A model generated the notes under the pieces. That model had not been told where the DNA came from. It saw nothing but the letters and a program-made list of their open reading frames with translations, and did not search any database. The translations under genes and the position numbers were made by a program. Below are positions 54,701 through 61,689 of a DNA stretch of 64,000 bases, one piece after another (the stretch's first letter is position 1; every line of letters begins with the position of its first letter). This DNA is from Acidobacteriaceae bacterium (GTDB lineage Bacteria > Acidobacteriota > Terriglobia > Terriglobales > Acidobacteriaceae): the NCBI GenBank assembly GCA_030041045.1, contig JASHOQ010000102.1:45753-109752 (forward strand). The letters are read 5' to 3'.

Positions 54701-55104
54701 TTACCGTCAACCCCGGCGACTACAACCTCGACGGCGTCGACTGGGATGTGCCCAACAAGCCTACCCAGAACTTCACCGGCGGCCACAGCCGTGCGTCGTT
54801 CGAAAAGGGAGTGTTCACGCAATCTGACTTCCCCGTTCCCGCTGCGGGCACTGAAGGCAACGAGCCGCGCAACATCTTCACTGGCCCCGGTATGGTTGAG
54901 GTCGATGCCAGTCTGCTCAAAAACACCCAGCTCCCGCATTTAGGCGAACAGGGCAACCTGCAATTGCGTTTTGATTTCATTAACCTGTTCAATCGCGTAA
55001 ACCTCGGCCCGGTGGACGGAGATATGGCCGACGGAACCTTCGGCCAGTCGACCACCGCGCTGCCCGCCAGGGCTCTGCAGGTAGGTGCCCGCTTTGCATT
55101 CTGA
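51730..55104 (+). CDS. TonB-dependent receptor, Oar-like
   Basis: A 1124-residue protein from ATG 51730, preceded by CTGGAGG with a 9-bp spacer. It has a long signal region (ILLLFAWVLAFLAGGVATHAQ), CarboxypepD_reg domain (NVQGIVMDPNQGAIANATIHL), plug (TLESQTVRDLPEANRNLWDTL) and barrel ending in VGARFAF. It is the closest relative in the window of the receptor at 39935, and the pair shares an upstream element and a downstream TPR paralogue, so the receptor-TPR module was probably duplicated. It directly follows the sensor operon, making control by that two-component system plausible. Confidence 0.93.
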   Translation: MTDQKMLLGGRGRRPGTRPVFPPPGKILLLFAWVLAFLAGGVATHAQYSGNVQGIVMDPNQGAIANATIHLRSVDTGILETTTSDSSGFYRFSSLAPGNYVVSATAPNFREEESQFTLSTAETRGLNLTMHVSTVQENVVVQVTPPTINTDDSRLETTLESQTVRDLPEANRNLWDTLAAAPGVSGTGTRAQGESPGGFADNFGTQTPAISANGRSYIGNLVMVDGMNVTSPIQNGNLILSPIPEAVQEVTMQTNSWDGDVNLGSSILVQVTTKSGTNKFHGAGSLFYTDQKLEANTEFSNATADLPFGRKDLVGALGGPVWKDKTFFFADFEKLWATTSAAANTGTLTFEDPAFVTWAKTAYPSTVGTQILTGWPAKFIVPNGKVETALAAFGASNCSGAGGTGASTDIPCDTDAIDSGAFAASPYYNALQYNFRVDQYFTPNDRLYLSYYNDSFTQQQLSPREGLQAVDIMANRYGQADYTHTFSAKLLWESAFAFASVGGANGQDADLKVPAITVSDGTEGFQVGGGFGPGEYRGPMYNWRSVLSLVHGRHVLKFGYDGARGIEHGDFTPDYVRPSFTFGNLLSMVQDTPVSESATYNPLTGQPATVAFGGQENPFGFYVQDDWKAKPNLAFTISLRWDDFTNHIPWGNSGFQFSALNLGTAGTFQEQITNATVGIVPQVFAKDMTNVFSPRIGFSWDPSNRGAWVVRGGVGVYHDWIAMGQTVDQTRLNPPGIVGATFFEGGTGIQPIFALAPSGTYPFNFTLPTIPATGLNAAGGLPGVQASVDSLDRNMVPPLAVNYVIGFEHELAFKLVAGASYSGSKGYDQLTGTDENRYPGGAVITGSSSTGYGETVNRLNPNFGAITYVDNARYASYNAMILTLRGRQGTRGNFQASYTLAEAKDYPEEGTRFDQDTGNIPDPSDYFSYYGLANYDVRQRVSASGGYTIPGMNSNAIGKIITSGWELTSILAAQTGSPFWVYNTNPPYPIVTVNPGDYNLDGVDWDVPNKPTQNFTGGHSRASFEKGVFTQSDFPVPAAGTEGNEPRNIFTGPGMVEVDASLLKNTQLPHLGEQGNLQLRFDFINLFNRVNLGPVDGDMADGTFGQSTTALPARALQVGARFAF

Positions 55105-55122
55105 GCAGTGATCCTTTTTGTT

Positions 55123-55153
55123 CGGCGAGTTGGGTTCATACCCCGACTCGCCG
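55123..55153 (+). terminator. Intrinsic terminator after receptor gene
   Basis: A 12-bp stem, CGGCGAGTTGGG paired with CCCGACTCGCCG including one G-T pair, about 7-base loop, 18 bp after the stop and followed by CTCTTCACTTG. It occupies the same place as the terminator after the 39935 receptor. Confidence 0.65.
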
Positions 55154-55255
55154 CTCTTCACTTGCTTGCCGCATCTACGATTCCCTGTTGCGCGCCTTCC
55201 CTCCACCCGCTTTAGACCCTCCCTCGAACGGATCGGGCGATAGATAATCATCCCC

Positions 55256-56746
55256 ATGCGCTTCACCGTCCGCATTGGCCTGTTGGCCGCGCTGATCGCC
55301 GCAAACGGTTTGCTCCTTGCGCAGACAGCCGTCTCCGGGACCGCTCCCAATGCAATCGCGCCCATTGCTTCCGCCCTGCAGGCAGGCCAGTTCGATCAGG
55401 CGCTTGCCTATCTGCGGCCGGCGCTTGAGCAGAACCCGAATAATTTCCAATTGTGGACCCTGCGGGGCATCGCGTTCTCCGGCAAAGGAGACAACAAGGA
55501 TGCTCTGAGCGCCTTCGGCCGCGCCCTCAAAATCTCGCCGGACTACTTGCCTGCCTTGGAAGGTGCCGCGCAAATTGAATATGAGAACAACGGCAAAGAC
55601 GCGGTTGCGCTGTTGCAGCACATCGTGAAACTGCGCCCGGCCGATCCCACCAGCCACGCCATGCTGGCGGTCATCGCTTACCGGCGCGGCGACTGCGTCG
55701 CGGCGGCATCGGATTTCGAGCTGGGCGGCGCCGTCCTCGATTCCCAGCCCGGCGCCTTGGAGCAGTATGGCGCTTGCCTGGTCACGCTCAAGGAGAACGA
55801 CAAAGCGATTGCGGTCTTTCAGCGCGCTTTGGCTCAATCCCCAAACGATGCGCATGCCCGCTGCCGGCTTGCCTCCGTGCAGATGCTGGCGCAGCATCCA
55901 CAAGATGCCGTCGCTACTCTCGAGCCCCTGTTAAAGTCAGCCGCGGCAGACGCCGATGTTCTTGAATTGGCGGCGGCAGCCTACGAATCTGACAACAACA
56001 CACCTGAGGCCGTGCGCATCCTTCGCCAGGCCATTCTCTCTGACCCTCACAACGTCGATCTCTATGTCGACTTCGCCACCCTGTCTCTCGATCACCAATC
56101 CTTTCAAGTGGGGGTGGATATGATCGATGCCGGGCTCGAAGCGGAGCCCAAGGCCGCAGCGCTGTATGTGGCGCGCGGCATCCTTTATGTGCAGCTTGCC
56201 CAATACGACAAGGCGGAGGCCGATTTTGAAAAGGCTGACGTGCTTGATCCCCGGCAATCCTTCGGCTCGGCTGCGGAGGGATTGGCTGCCTTGCAAAAAG
56301 ACGACCCTGCCCGAGCGCTCATCACTGTGCGCAAGAAGCTGGCCCAGAAGCCCAACGATCCGTTCTTGCTGGATTCTGAAGCCGAGCTTTTGGCCGAGAG
56401 CGGCCCTGAGCCGGGCAGCGCGGCCTTTCGCCAGGCCGTGAATTCTGCCCAAAAGGCCATTGCGCTGCGCCCCTCTCTGGGCACCGCGCGTGATCTGCTG
56501 GCCAGGCTTTACCTGCAGTCGGGACAAAACCAGGCCGCCATCGAACAGAGCCGCAAAGCTCTCGCCATCGATCCCAGGGACCAGACGGCGCTCTATCACC
56601 TGATTCTAGCGCTGCGCAAAAGTGGACGCCAGGACGAAGTTCCCGACCTGCTCAAGCGCCTGGCCGCGCTCCGCATGGAAGGCACCAAAGAAGAGAACGA
56701 ACGCAATCGCTACAAGCTGGTCGAAGAGGCGGCGCCGGTTCCTTGA
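55256..56746 (+). CDS. Secreted TPR protein, paralogue 3
   Basis: A 496-residue protein with signal peptide MRFTVRIGLLAALIAANGLL and TPR units throughout. It is closest to paralogue 1 at 36317 (ALGISPQYLPALEGAAQLEY there, ALKISPDYLPALEGAAQIEY here; both end NRYKLxEE). It follows the 51730 receptor by 151 bp with a terminator between, exactly as paralogue 2 follows the 39935 receptor. Function is unknown beyond a periplasmic repeat scaffold. Confidence 0.9.
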   Translation: MRFTVRIGLLAALIAANGLLLAQTAVSGTAPNAIAPIASALQAGQFDQALAYLRPALEQNPNNFQLWTLRGIAFSGKGDNKDALSAFGRALKISPDYLPALEGAAQIEYENNGKDAVALLQHIVKLRPADPTSHAMLAVIAYRRGDCVAAASDFELGGAVLDSQPGALEQYGACLVTLKENDKAIAVFQRALAQSPNDAHARCRLASVQMLAQHPQDAVATLEPLLKSAAADADVLELAAAAYESDNNTPEAVRILRQAILSDPHNVDLYVDFATLSLDHQSFQVGVDMIDAGLEAEPKAAALYVARGILYVQLAQYDKAEADFEKADVLDPRQSFGSAAEGLAALQKDDPARALITVRKKLAQKPNDPFLLDSEAELLAESGPEPGSAAFRQAVNSAQKAIALRPSLGTARDLLARLYLQSGQNQAAIEQSRKALAIDPRDQTALYHLILALRKSGRQDEVPDLLKRLAALRMEGTKEENERNRYKLVEEAAPVP

Positions 56747-56928
56747 CAGGCACCAACCTTGCCATCAAGAACTTTGCTCGACGGGCCGGCTTGGCAGGCT
56801 GCGGGAAAAACTCATTCACAGCCAACTCCAGCCTGACTATCCGGAATCATGCGCAGAACTGCGCCCGGCGCGCCATACGAAAGGCGCTCAAAAACAATGG
56901 TGCGCTCGCCAGGGCCAACCCTCGATCG

Positions 56929-57477
56929 TCAGGCTGCTTTGGCGCCGCGAATGGGCGCAGCGGGTACCACTACCTCGACGAGTCCCGTCGCCACGTCATA
57001 AACGAGCCCGGAGATCAGCCACTCGTCCGGCAATGCGGGAATCGCCCTGAGCGCAGCAACGTCCACAGCCACCGCTTTGCGCGGGTCGCGGACTGACTTG
57101 GCCTCAACTTCCCTCTCCGGTATCTGAAAATAGTGCGCCAGCATCGCCGGATCTCCTACGAGACGCGTGCTGCCGCAATCCGTATGATGAAGCACGATCA
57201 GTTGAAACTCCCCGCCGCCTCCAGGAATCGCTCCGGCAACCTCACCGATTCGTCCGAGCAGGCCGAACTCCTCCAGCAGTCCCGGCGTAACCCGGCCGCC
57301 GATGTTGCGCAGGACGACAGCGTCGCCCGGTTTGATGCCAAGCACATAAGCAGGATCCACGCGCATATCCGCGCAACCGATGACGATTGCTTTCAAAGTC
57401 TGCAAAGACTGTGGAAGCGATGGCATGGGGGCAGCGAGTTCTTTGTTGCGTTTCAACATGAGGTCAAGGTTGCTCAT
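56929..57477 (-). CDS. Beta-class carbonic anhydrase (short form)
   Basis: A 182-residue protein from ATG 57477 with GAGGAGAATC upstream. The zinc ligands and active site are visible: Cys35-x-Asp37-x-Arg39 (IGCADMRVD) and His98 / Cys101 (VLHHTDCGS), with AVVLRNIGG between. It interconverts CO2 and bicarbonate. At this length it belongs to the shorter beta-CA group found in many bacteria. The leader contains five 13-bp tandem repeats. Not obviously linked to its neighbours. Confidence 0.88.
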   Translation of the reverse strand: MSNLDLMLKRNKELAAPMPSLPQSLQTLKAIVIGCADMRVDPAYVLGIKPGDAVVLRNIGGRVTPGLLEEFGLLGRIGEVAGAIPGGGGEFQLIVLHHTDCGSTRLVGDPAMLAHYFQIPEREVEAKSVRDPRKAVAVDVAALRAIPALPDEWLISGLVYDVATGLVEVVVPAAPIRGAKAA

Positions 57478-57495
57478 AATGATTCTCCTCAAAGG

Positions 57496-57560
57496 TTGAT
57501 CTTGCCAGTTGATCTTGCCAGAGGATCTTGCCAGAGGATGTTGCCGGTTGATCTTGGCGG
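57496..57560. repeat. Five tandem 13-bp repeats in carbonic anhydrase leader
   Basis: Units at 57496, 57509, 57522, 57535 and 57548 follow the pattern TTGATCTTGCCAG with small changes (first two identical). They begin 18 bp upstream of the start codon of the minus-strand gene. Copy number could vary between strains and affect expression. Confidence 0.85.
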
Positions 57561-57687
57561 CCAAGCCCGCGTGGTTGCGTGTGCAATTTTGGATGCGGGC
57601 GCAACCTTCGAAGGTGCCCTCGTCATTGTGAATGAACCGTAAATAGCCTCTCCACTCTTGGAAGCAGGGGGCACGCAACATCTAACT

Positions 57688-58083
57688 TCAGGATCGATGG
57701 GCGAACGCGGCAGTCGGACCAACGCTTGCGTCGTCCTCATCCCCGAGGTGCATAGCCGCGATAAGACCGCCGTTCAAAGTGAATAAGTGCACAACCTCGC
57801 TGTCCGAAAGCACCTCACCTTCAAGGTTCCTGACAAGTTGGTGCACCCGGACGCGGATCCTAACTCCGTCTTCCTCGGTTATTTCCAGCGGTTCGACACG
57901 GCCATCAAACTCACGCCATTGTCGAGTCCAGTAGGCGCGTATCTCTTCTTTGCCTTGAACCCTGCCGCCCTCTGAAGCCTTCGGCCAGTTCACGTCTTCC
58001 GTCATCAGTGCTAATGCCCCGTCGATGTCCCGCCTGTTGAATGCGGCGTACGCCTGCTCGATCATGGTCTTGGTGTCTGCCAT
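57688..58083 (-). CDS. SnoaL/NTF2-like protein
   Basis: A 131-residue protein from ATG 58083 with an excellent ribosome site (ATAGGAGGAAGA). MIEQAYAAFNRRDIDGALALMTEDVNWP is the classic start of the SnoaL-like cone fold, followed by GKEEIRAYWTRQWREFDG and DSEVVHLFTLNGGLIAAMHLGD. Members include isomerases, dehydratases and many with unknown ligands; no catalytic assignment is possible. It is read on the same strand as the carbonic anhydrase, 210 bp upstream of it. Confidence 0.87.
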   Translation of the reverse strand: MADTKTMIEQAYAAFNRRDIDGALALMTEDVNWPKASEGGRVQGKEEIRAYWTRQWREFDGRVEPLEITEEDGVRIRVRVHQLVRNLEGEVLSDSEVVHLFTLNGGLIAAMHLGDEDDASVGPTAAFAHRS

Positions 58084-58109
58084 TCTTCCTCCTATAACTC
58101 CTTAAAGTG

Positions 58110-58205
58110 CCGAGAAGCTGTGCATGAGCCGGCCCGGAGGATGCAGGTTTACTGAGGCCGCAGAGCGACGAATCCAAAATGCAACGCCGCCATCCAGCTT
58201 CTCGG
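58110..58205. other. Nested inverted repeats upstream of SnoaL-like gene
   Basis: CCGAGAAGCTG (58110-58120) and CAGCTTCTCGG (58195-58205) are perfect 11-bp complements 74 bp apart. Just inside, TGCAT (58121-58125) pairs with ATGCA (58141-58145). It could be a structured RNA leader; nothing identifies a known riboswitch. Confidence 0.35.
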
Positions 58206-58353
58206 CTTGAATGCTCCGGCTGCCTTCGCGCGCACGCCCGGTCACGCTTCTGTCGGCCTTCCGGGTCGGCATTCCAATTCCCTTGCCATTCTCCGTGTCA
58301 TAAGGGGCATTCTGAAGGGCAGTCCGGACGCGTGCAAGTGCTTTATTATCAGT

Positions 58354-58427
58354 TGGCTGCCCCCCAGGGATTCGAACCCCGATATGCTGATCCAGAGTCA
58401 GCTGTCCTGCCGTTGAACGAGGGGGCA
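58354..58427 (-). tRNA. tRNA-Gln, anticodon CTG
   Basis: On the minus strand a full cloverleaf of 74 bases including an encoded CCA: 7-bp acceptor TGCCCCC/GGGGGCA, D arm GTTC/GGAC, anticodon stem GCTGA/TCAGC with loop CTCTGGA (anticodon CTG, reads CAG), and T arm CGGGG-TTCGAAT-CCCTG. All stems pair. Confidence 0.96.
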
Positions 58428-58764
58428 GCAAGTGCGGCGTTTGCTTCATCGCACGCAGAGCGCGGCAGGGCGCCGCACCGGTTCCCAACACAGAGCCAAC
58501 CCGTTCATCATAAGGGCATTCCCGGCCTCGGTCAAACCCGCGCCCACCAGGCATCTTTGCCCGCGCAAGCCTTTCCGGGGCGCATGCCCATCGCGCCCGG
58601 TCCGCGTGCAGACCCGCCCCTCCAGGCCCTGTCTGCGCCCAGTTTGCCAATCTTTATTCGCTCTTATTGAAGTCTTTATGCCTTGCACATCTCTCCCCGT
58701 CTAATGAGTAAGAAGAGACAGAGTTAACCTCAGATACAGCACTCGTGTAGAATCGGCAAAGAAC
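58428..58764. other. Intergenic region between tRNA and efflux operon
   Basis: 337 bp without a convincing gene; it should hold the tRNA promoter (minus strand) and the efflux-operon promoter (plus strand). TAGAAT near 58747 with TTAACC 18 bp upstream is a weak candidate for the latter. No metal-regulator palindrome is evident by eye. Confidence 0.4.
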
Positions 58765-59154
58765 ATGGAGCTAGCCCTCAATCTCGCCTGGTGCCTTCTG
58801 GCCATCGCCATGGTATGCGCGTGGCTCCGCCAGGCATCGCGCAACGTGCCTTCGCGTCGCGCCCAGATGGTTGCCCTGGGCGTGCTCCTCATGATTCTCC
58901 TGCCCGCCATTTCCATGACCGACGACCTGATGGCGGCGCAGAATCCGGCCGAGATCGACTGCTGTGCGCGGCGCGACCACGATTATTCCCACACCCACGC
59001 GCAATTCCCGGTTGTGCCCGCGCTCCCGGCGCTCGCCTTTGCCGGCGTGCCCTTCGGCAATCTCCACTTGGCCGCACCGGGCATCGTCCCTGCGCCGGTC
59101 TTTGATCTGCCCGCGCTCGCTCGCATCCAGAATCGCCCGCCCCCCGCCGCCTGA
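58765..59154 (+). CDS. Small membrane protein with His/Cys cluster, in efflux operon
   Basis: A 129-residue protein that I do not recognise as a named family. It has two hydrophobic helices (LALNLAWCLLAIAMVCAWL and MVALGVLLMILLPAI), then DCCARRDHDYSHTHAQ, a Cys-Cys and His-rich patch suited to metal binding, and a Pro/Ala-rich tail. It is 88 bp upstream of the CzcC-like gene on the same strand. A role as a periplasm-facing metal sensor or chaperone for the pump is inferred from position and the His/Cys cluster. Confidence 0.7.
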   Translation: MELALNLAWCLLAIAMVCAWLRQASRNVPSRRAQMVALGVLLMILLPAISMTDDLMAAQNPAEIDCCARRDHDYSHTHAQFPVVPALPALAFAGVPFGNLHLAAPGIVPAPVFDLPALARIQNRPPPAA

Positions 59155-59242
59155 CCGCACCGCCTCCGTATCTGAATAATTTACGTCCGGGTTTCACGCT
59201 TCCTTGTCTCCGCCGTACGCGCTACGGCGAAAAAGGGCTGGT

Positions 59243-60529
59243 ATGAAACATCTGCAGTTTTCCATCCCCGTGCGGGCTACGGCTGCCCTCCTCTGCCTCG
59301 CAGCCGCCTGCGCTCGTGCGCAGCAGGGCCTCACGTGGGATCAAGTCAAGGCGCGCTTTGAAGCCACCAATCCCGCTCTCAAGGCCGACGCCGACAACGT
59401 CGACGAGATGCGCGCCGAAGAGATCACCGCCTACCTGCGCCCCAATCCGCAATTCGGCGTCACTGTCGACGGCACCCAGATCGTTCCCAATAAGGGCGTC
59501 TGGGAGCCGCTGGCCGGCACCTTCGTTTCCCCCAGCATCAGTTACCTGCACGAGCGCGATCACAAGCGCGAGCTGCGCCTCCAGAGCGCACGCGAGGGCA
59601 CCCAGATCTCCGAGTCCGAGCACGAAGACCTCAAGCGCAATCTCGAGTTCGCGCTGCGCACCGCCTTCGTCAACACTCTTGAAGCCAAGTTCGTGCTCGA
59701 CCTGGCCAAAGCCGACCTCGATTACTACGACAAGATCATCGCCATGAGCCGCGACCGCCTCCAGGCCGGCGACATCGCCCAGATCGACTTCGACCGCATC
59801 GAGCTCCAGCGCGTGCAATACGAGTCCGAGATCGAGACCGCCATCGTCAACCTGCGCACCGCCAAAATTCAGCTCCTGCAGTTGCTCAATGACCGCACCC
59901 CCGTCGATCAGTTCGACGTCGACGGCCCCTTCGACTTCTCCGATGCCCTTCAGCCGCTCGACGATTTCCGCCAGATGGCGCTTCAATCCCGTCCCGATCT
60001 CGCCGCCGCCCTGGAAACCGTCGAGCAATCGAAGACCAACTACAAGCTCGCCGTCTCCAACGGATCCACTGATCCCACGCTGAGCGCCTGGTACACCTGG
60101 AACTCCTCCACCAACAACCCCGACACTGACAACTCGCAGACCATCGGTTTCAGTTACAGCATTCCTCTGCGCGTCTTTGACCGTAATCAGGGCGAGAAGA
60201 AGCGCACGCAGATCGACATCGACCGCAGCCAGCAGGCCAGTGATGCCGCCAAGGCGCAGGTCTTCAGCGACGTCGACACCGCCTATGAGCTGGTGCGCAG
60301 CAACATCGAACTGCTCAAGCCCTACAAAGCCAAGTACAACGACGAGGCTCTGCGCGTCCGCGACACCGTCAGCTATGCCTACTTCCACGGCGGCGCCTCG
60401 CTCATGGATTTTCTCAACGCGCAAAGCGATTACCGCCAGGTGCAGCTCGCCTACGCGCAGCTTCTCGGCGCCTATCTCACCGCCGCCGGCCAGCTCAATC
60501 TTGCCGTCGGACGCGAGGTGATTCCATGA
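59243..60529 (+). CDS. czcC: Outer-membrane efflux protein, TolC/CzcC family
   Basis: A 428-residue protein from ATG 59243 (AAAGGG upstream). A signal peptide (VRATAALLCLAAACARAQ) is followed by two halves of long helices and beta strands typical of outer-membrane efflux proteins: LTWDQVKARFEATNPALKAD, FALRTAFVNTLEAKFVLDLAKAD, and SYAYFHGGASLMDFLNAQSDYRQVQLAYAQLLGAYLTAAGQLNLAVG near the end. It forms the exit duct of the tripartite pump. It overlaps the next gene as ATGA. The metal substrate cannot be read from this subunit. Confidence 0.88.
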   Translation: MKHLQFSIPVRATAALLCLAAACARAQQGLTWDQVKARFEATNPALKADADNVDEMRAEEITAYLRPNPQFGVTVDGTQIVPNKGVWEPLAGTFVSPSISYLHERDHKRELRLQSAREGTQISESEHEDLKRNLEFALRTAFVNTLEAKFVLDLAKADLDYYDKIIAMSRDRLQAGDIAQIDFDRIELQRVQYESEIETAIVNLRTAKIQLLQLLNDRTPVDQFDVDGPFDFSDALQPLDDFRQMALQSRPDLAAALETVEQSKTNYKLAVSNGSTDPTLSAWYTWNSSTNNPDTDNSQTIGFSYSIPLRVFDRNQGEKKRTQIDIDRSQQASDAAKAQVFSDVDTAYELVRSNIELLKPYKAKYNDEALRVRDTVSYAYFHGGASLMDFLNAQSDYRQVQLAYAQLLGAYLTAAGQLNLAVGREVIP

Positions 60530-61689
60530 CCCATTCACTCCAAGTCAGGTGCATCTTCTGCCTCTCGGCCGTGCTGTTTCTCGCCGGGTGCCAAAAGAAT
60601 TTCGACCCCGCCAGCGGCGAAGCCTCGCCGGCCCAGGTGCTTGAAACCAGCAACGCCGGCATCGTCAACGTCGACAACCCCGGGCAATATCCCACCGTCG
60701 CCGCCGAGCGCATCGAAGAGCCGGACAAGCTCAGCGTCACCGGCTCCGTCTTTCCCGACATCGCGCGCGAGATCCCCGTCATCTCCCTCGCCAACGGCCG
60801 CGTCGTCGACATCCGCGCCCGCCTCGACGACAACGTCACCAAAGGCCAGCTGCTGTTCAGCGTGCAAAGTCCTGACATCAGCACCGCCTTCGACACCTAT
60901 CTCAAGGCCGTCAACGACGAGCAGATGAACAACAAGGCCCTGGTTCGCGCCCAGGATCTCTTTCAGCACGGCGCCATCTCGCAGTCCATGCTCGAGCAGG
61001 CCGAGGACGCTGAAAACGACGCCAAGGCCGATCTCGTGGCCGCGCAGGAACAGTTGAAAATCTTCGGCGTCGATAAGGATCACCCCAGCCCCATCGTCAA
61101 TGTCTACGCGCCCGTCTCCGGCGTGATCGTCGCCCAGAACATCACCAATGCCGCCGCCGCCGGCGTCAACCTCTCCGGCTCGGCCACCGCGTTCACTGTC
61201 GCCGATCTCTCCACCGTCTGGATTATCTGCGATGTCTACGAGAACGATCTGCCCAAGGTTCACCTCGGGCAGGAGGCCGAGATTCACCTCGACGCCTATC
61301 CCAACCGTCCGCTCACCGGGCGCATCGGCGACATCGGCCCTGTTCTCGATCCCAATATTCGCACCGCTAAGATCCGTATCGAGGTTCCCAACCCCGGCGG
61401 CATTCTCCGCCTGGGCATGTTTGCCACCGCCACCTTCCTCAGCCGCGAAAAAGTTGTGCACGCGGTGGTGCCGGCAAGCGCCATCCTCCACCTGCACGAT
61501 CGCGACTGGGTCTTCGTCCCTGCCGGCCAGGGCCAGTTCAAGCGCGTAGAAGTTCAGGGCGGCGACATGTTGTCCAACGGCCGTGAGGTGATTCTGCCGG
61601 TGCCAGCGCCCGGCCAGGAAAGCATCCAGCCCGGCGATCAGGTGGTCAAGGATGTTCTCAACCTCGAGGCTACGGTGGAGGCGCAATGA
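60526..61689 (+). CDS. czcB: RND efflux periplasmic adaptor lipoprotein, CzcB type
   Basis: A 387-residue protein. Lipobox LAGC (Cys about 22) in the signal peptide indicates a lipoprotein. It has the membrane-fusion layout: beta-barrel strand, lipoyl half-motif (ISLANGRVVDIRARLDDNVTKGQLLF), a helical hairpin (residues about 125-180), the second lipoyl half (VYAPVSGVIVAQNI) and the barrel/membrane-proximal region (PLTGRIGDIGPVLDPNIRTAKIRIEV). It links the inner-membrane pump to the outer-membrane duct. It overlaps both neighbours by 4 bp. No N-terminal His-rich metal extension is seen. Confidence 0.9.
   Translation: MTHSLQVRCIFCLSAVLFLAGCQKNFDPASGEASPAQVLETSNAGIVNVDNPGQYPTVAAERIEEPDKLSVTGSVFPDIAREIPVISLANGRVVDIRARLDDNVTKGQLLFSVQSPDISTAFDTYLKAVNDEQMNNKALVRAQDLFQHGAISQSMLEQAEDAENDAKADLVAAQEQLKIFGVDKDHPSPIVNVYAPVSGVIVAQNITNAAAAGVNLSGSATAFTVADLSTVWIICDVYENDLPKVHLGQEAEIHLDAYPNRPLTGRIGDIGPVLDPNIRTAKIRIEVPNPGGILRLGMFATATFLSREKVVHAVVPASAILHLHDRDWVFVPAGQGQFKRVEVQGGDMLSNGREVILPVPAPGQESIQPGDQVVKDVLNLEATVEAQ

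Noticed and set aside
57496..57560. Possible CRISPR array
   Set aside because: The 13-bp units are directly abutting, with no spacers and no cas genes; it is a minisatellite.
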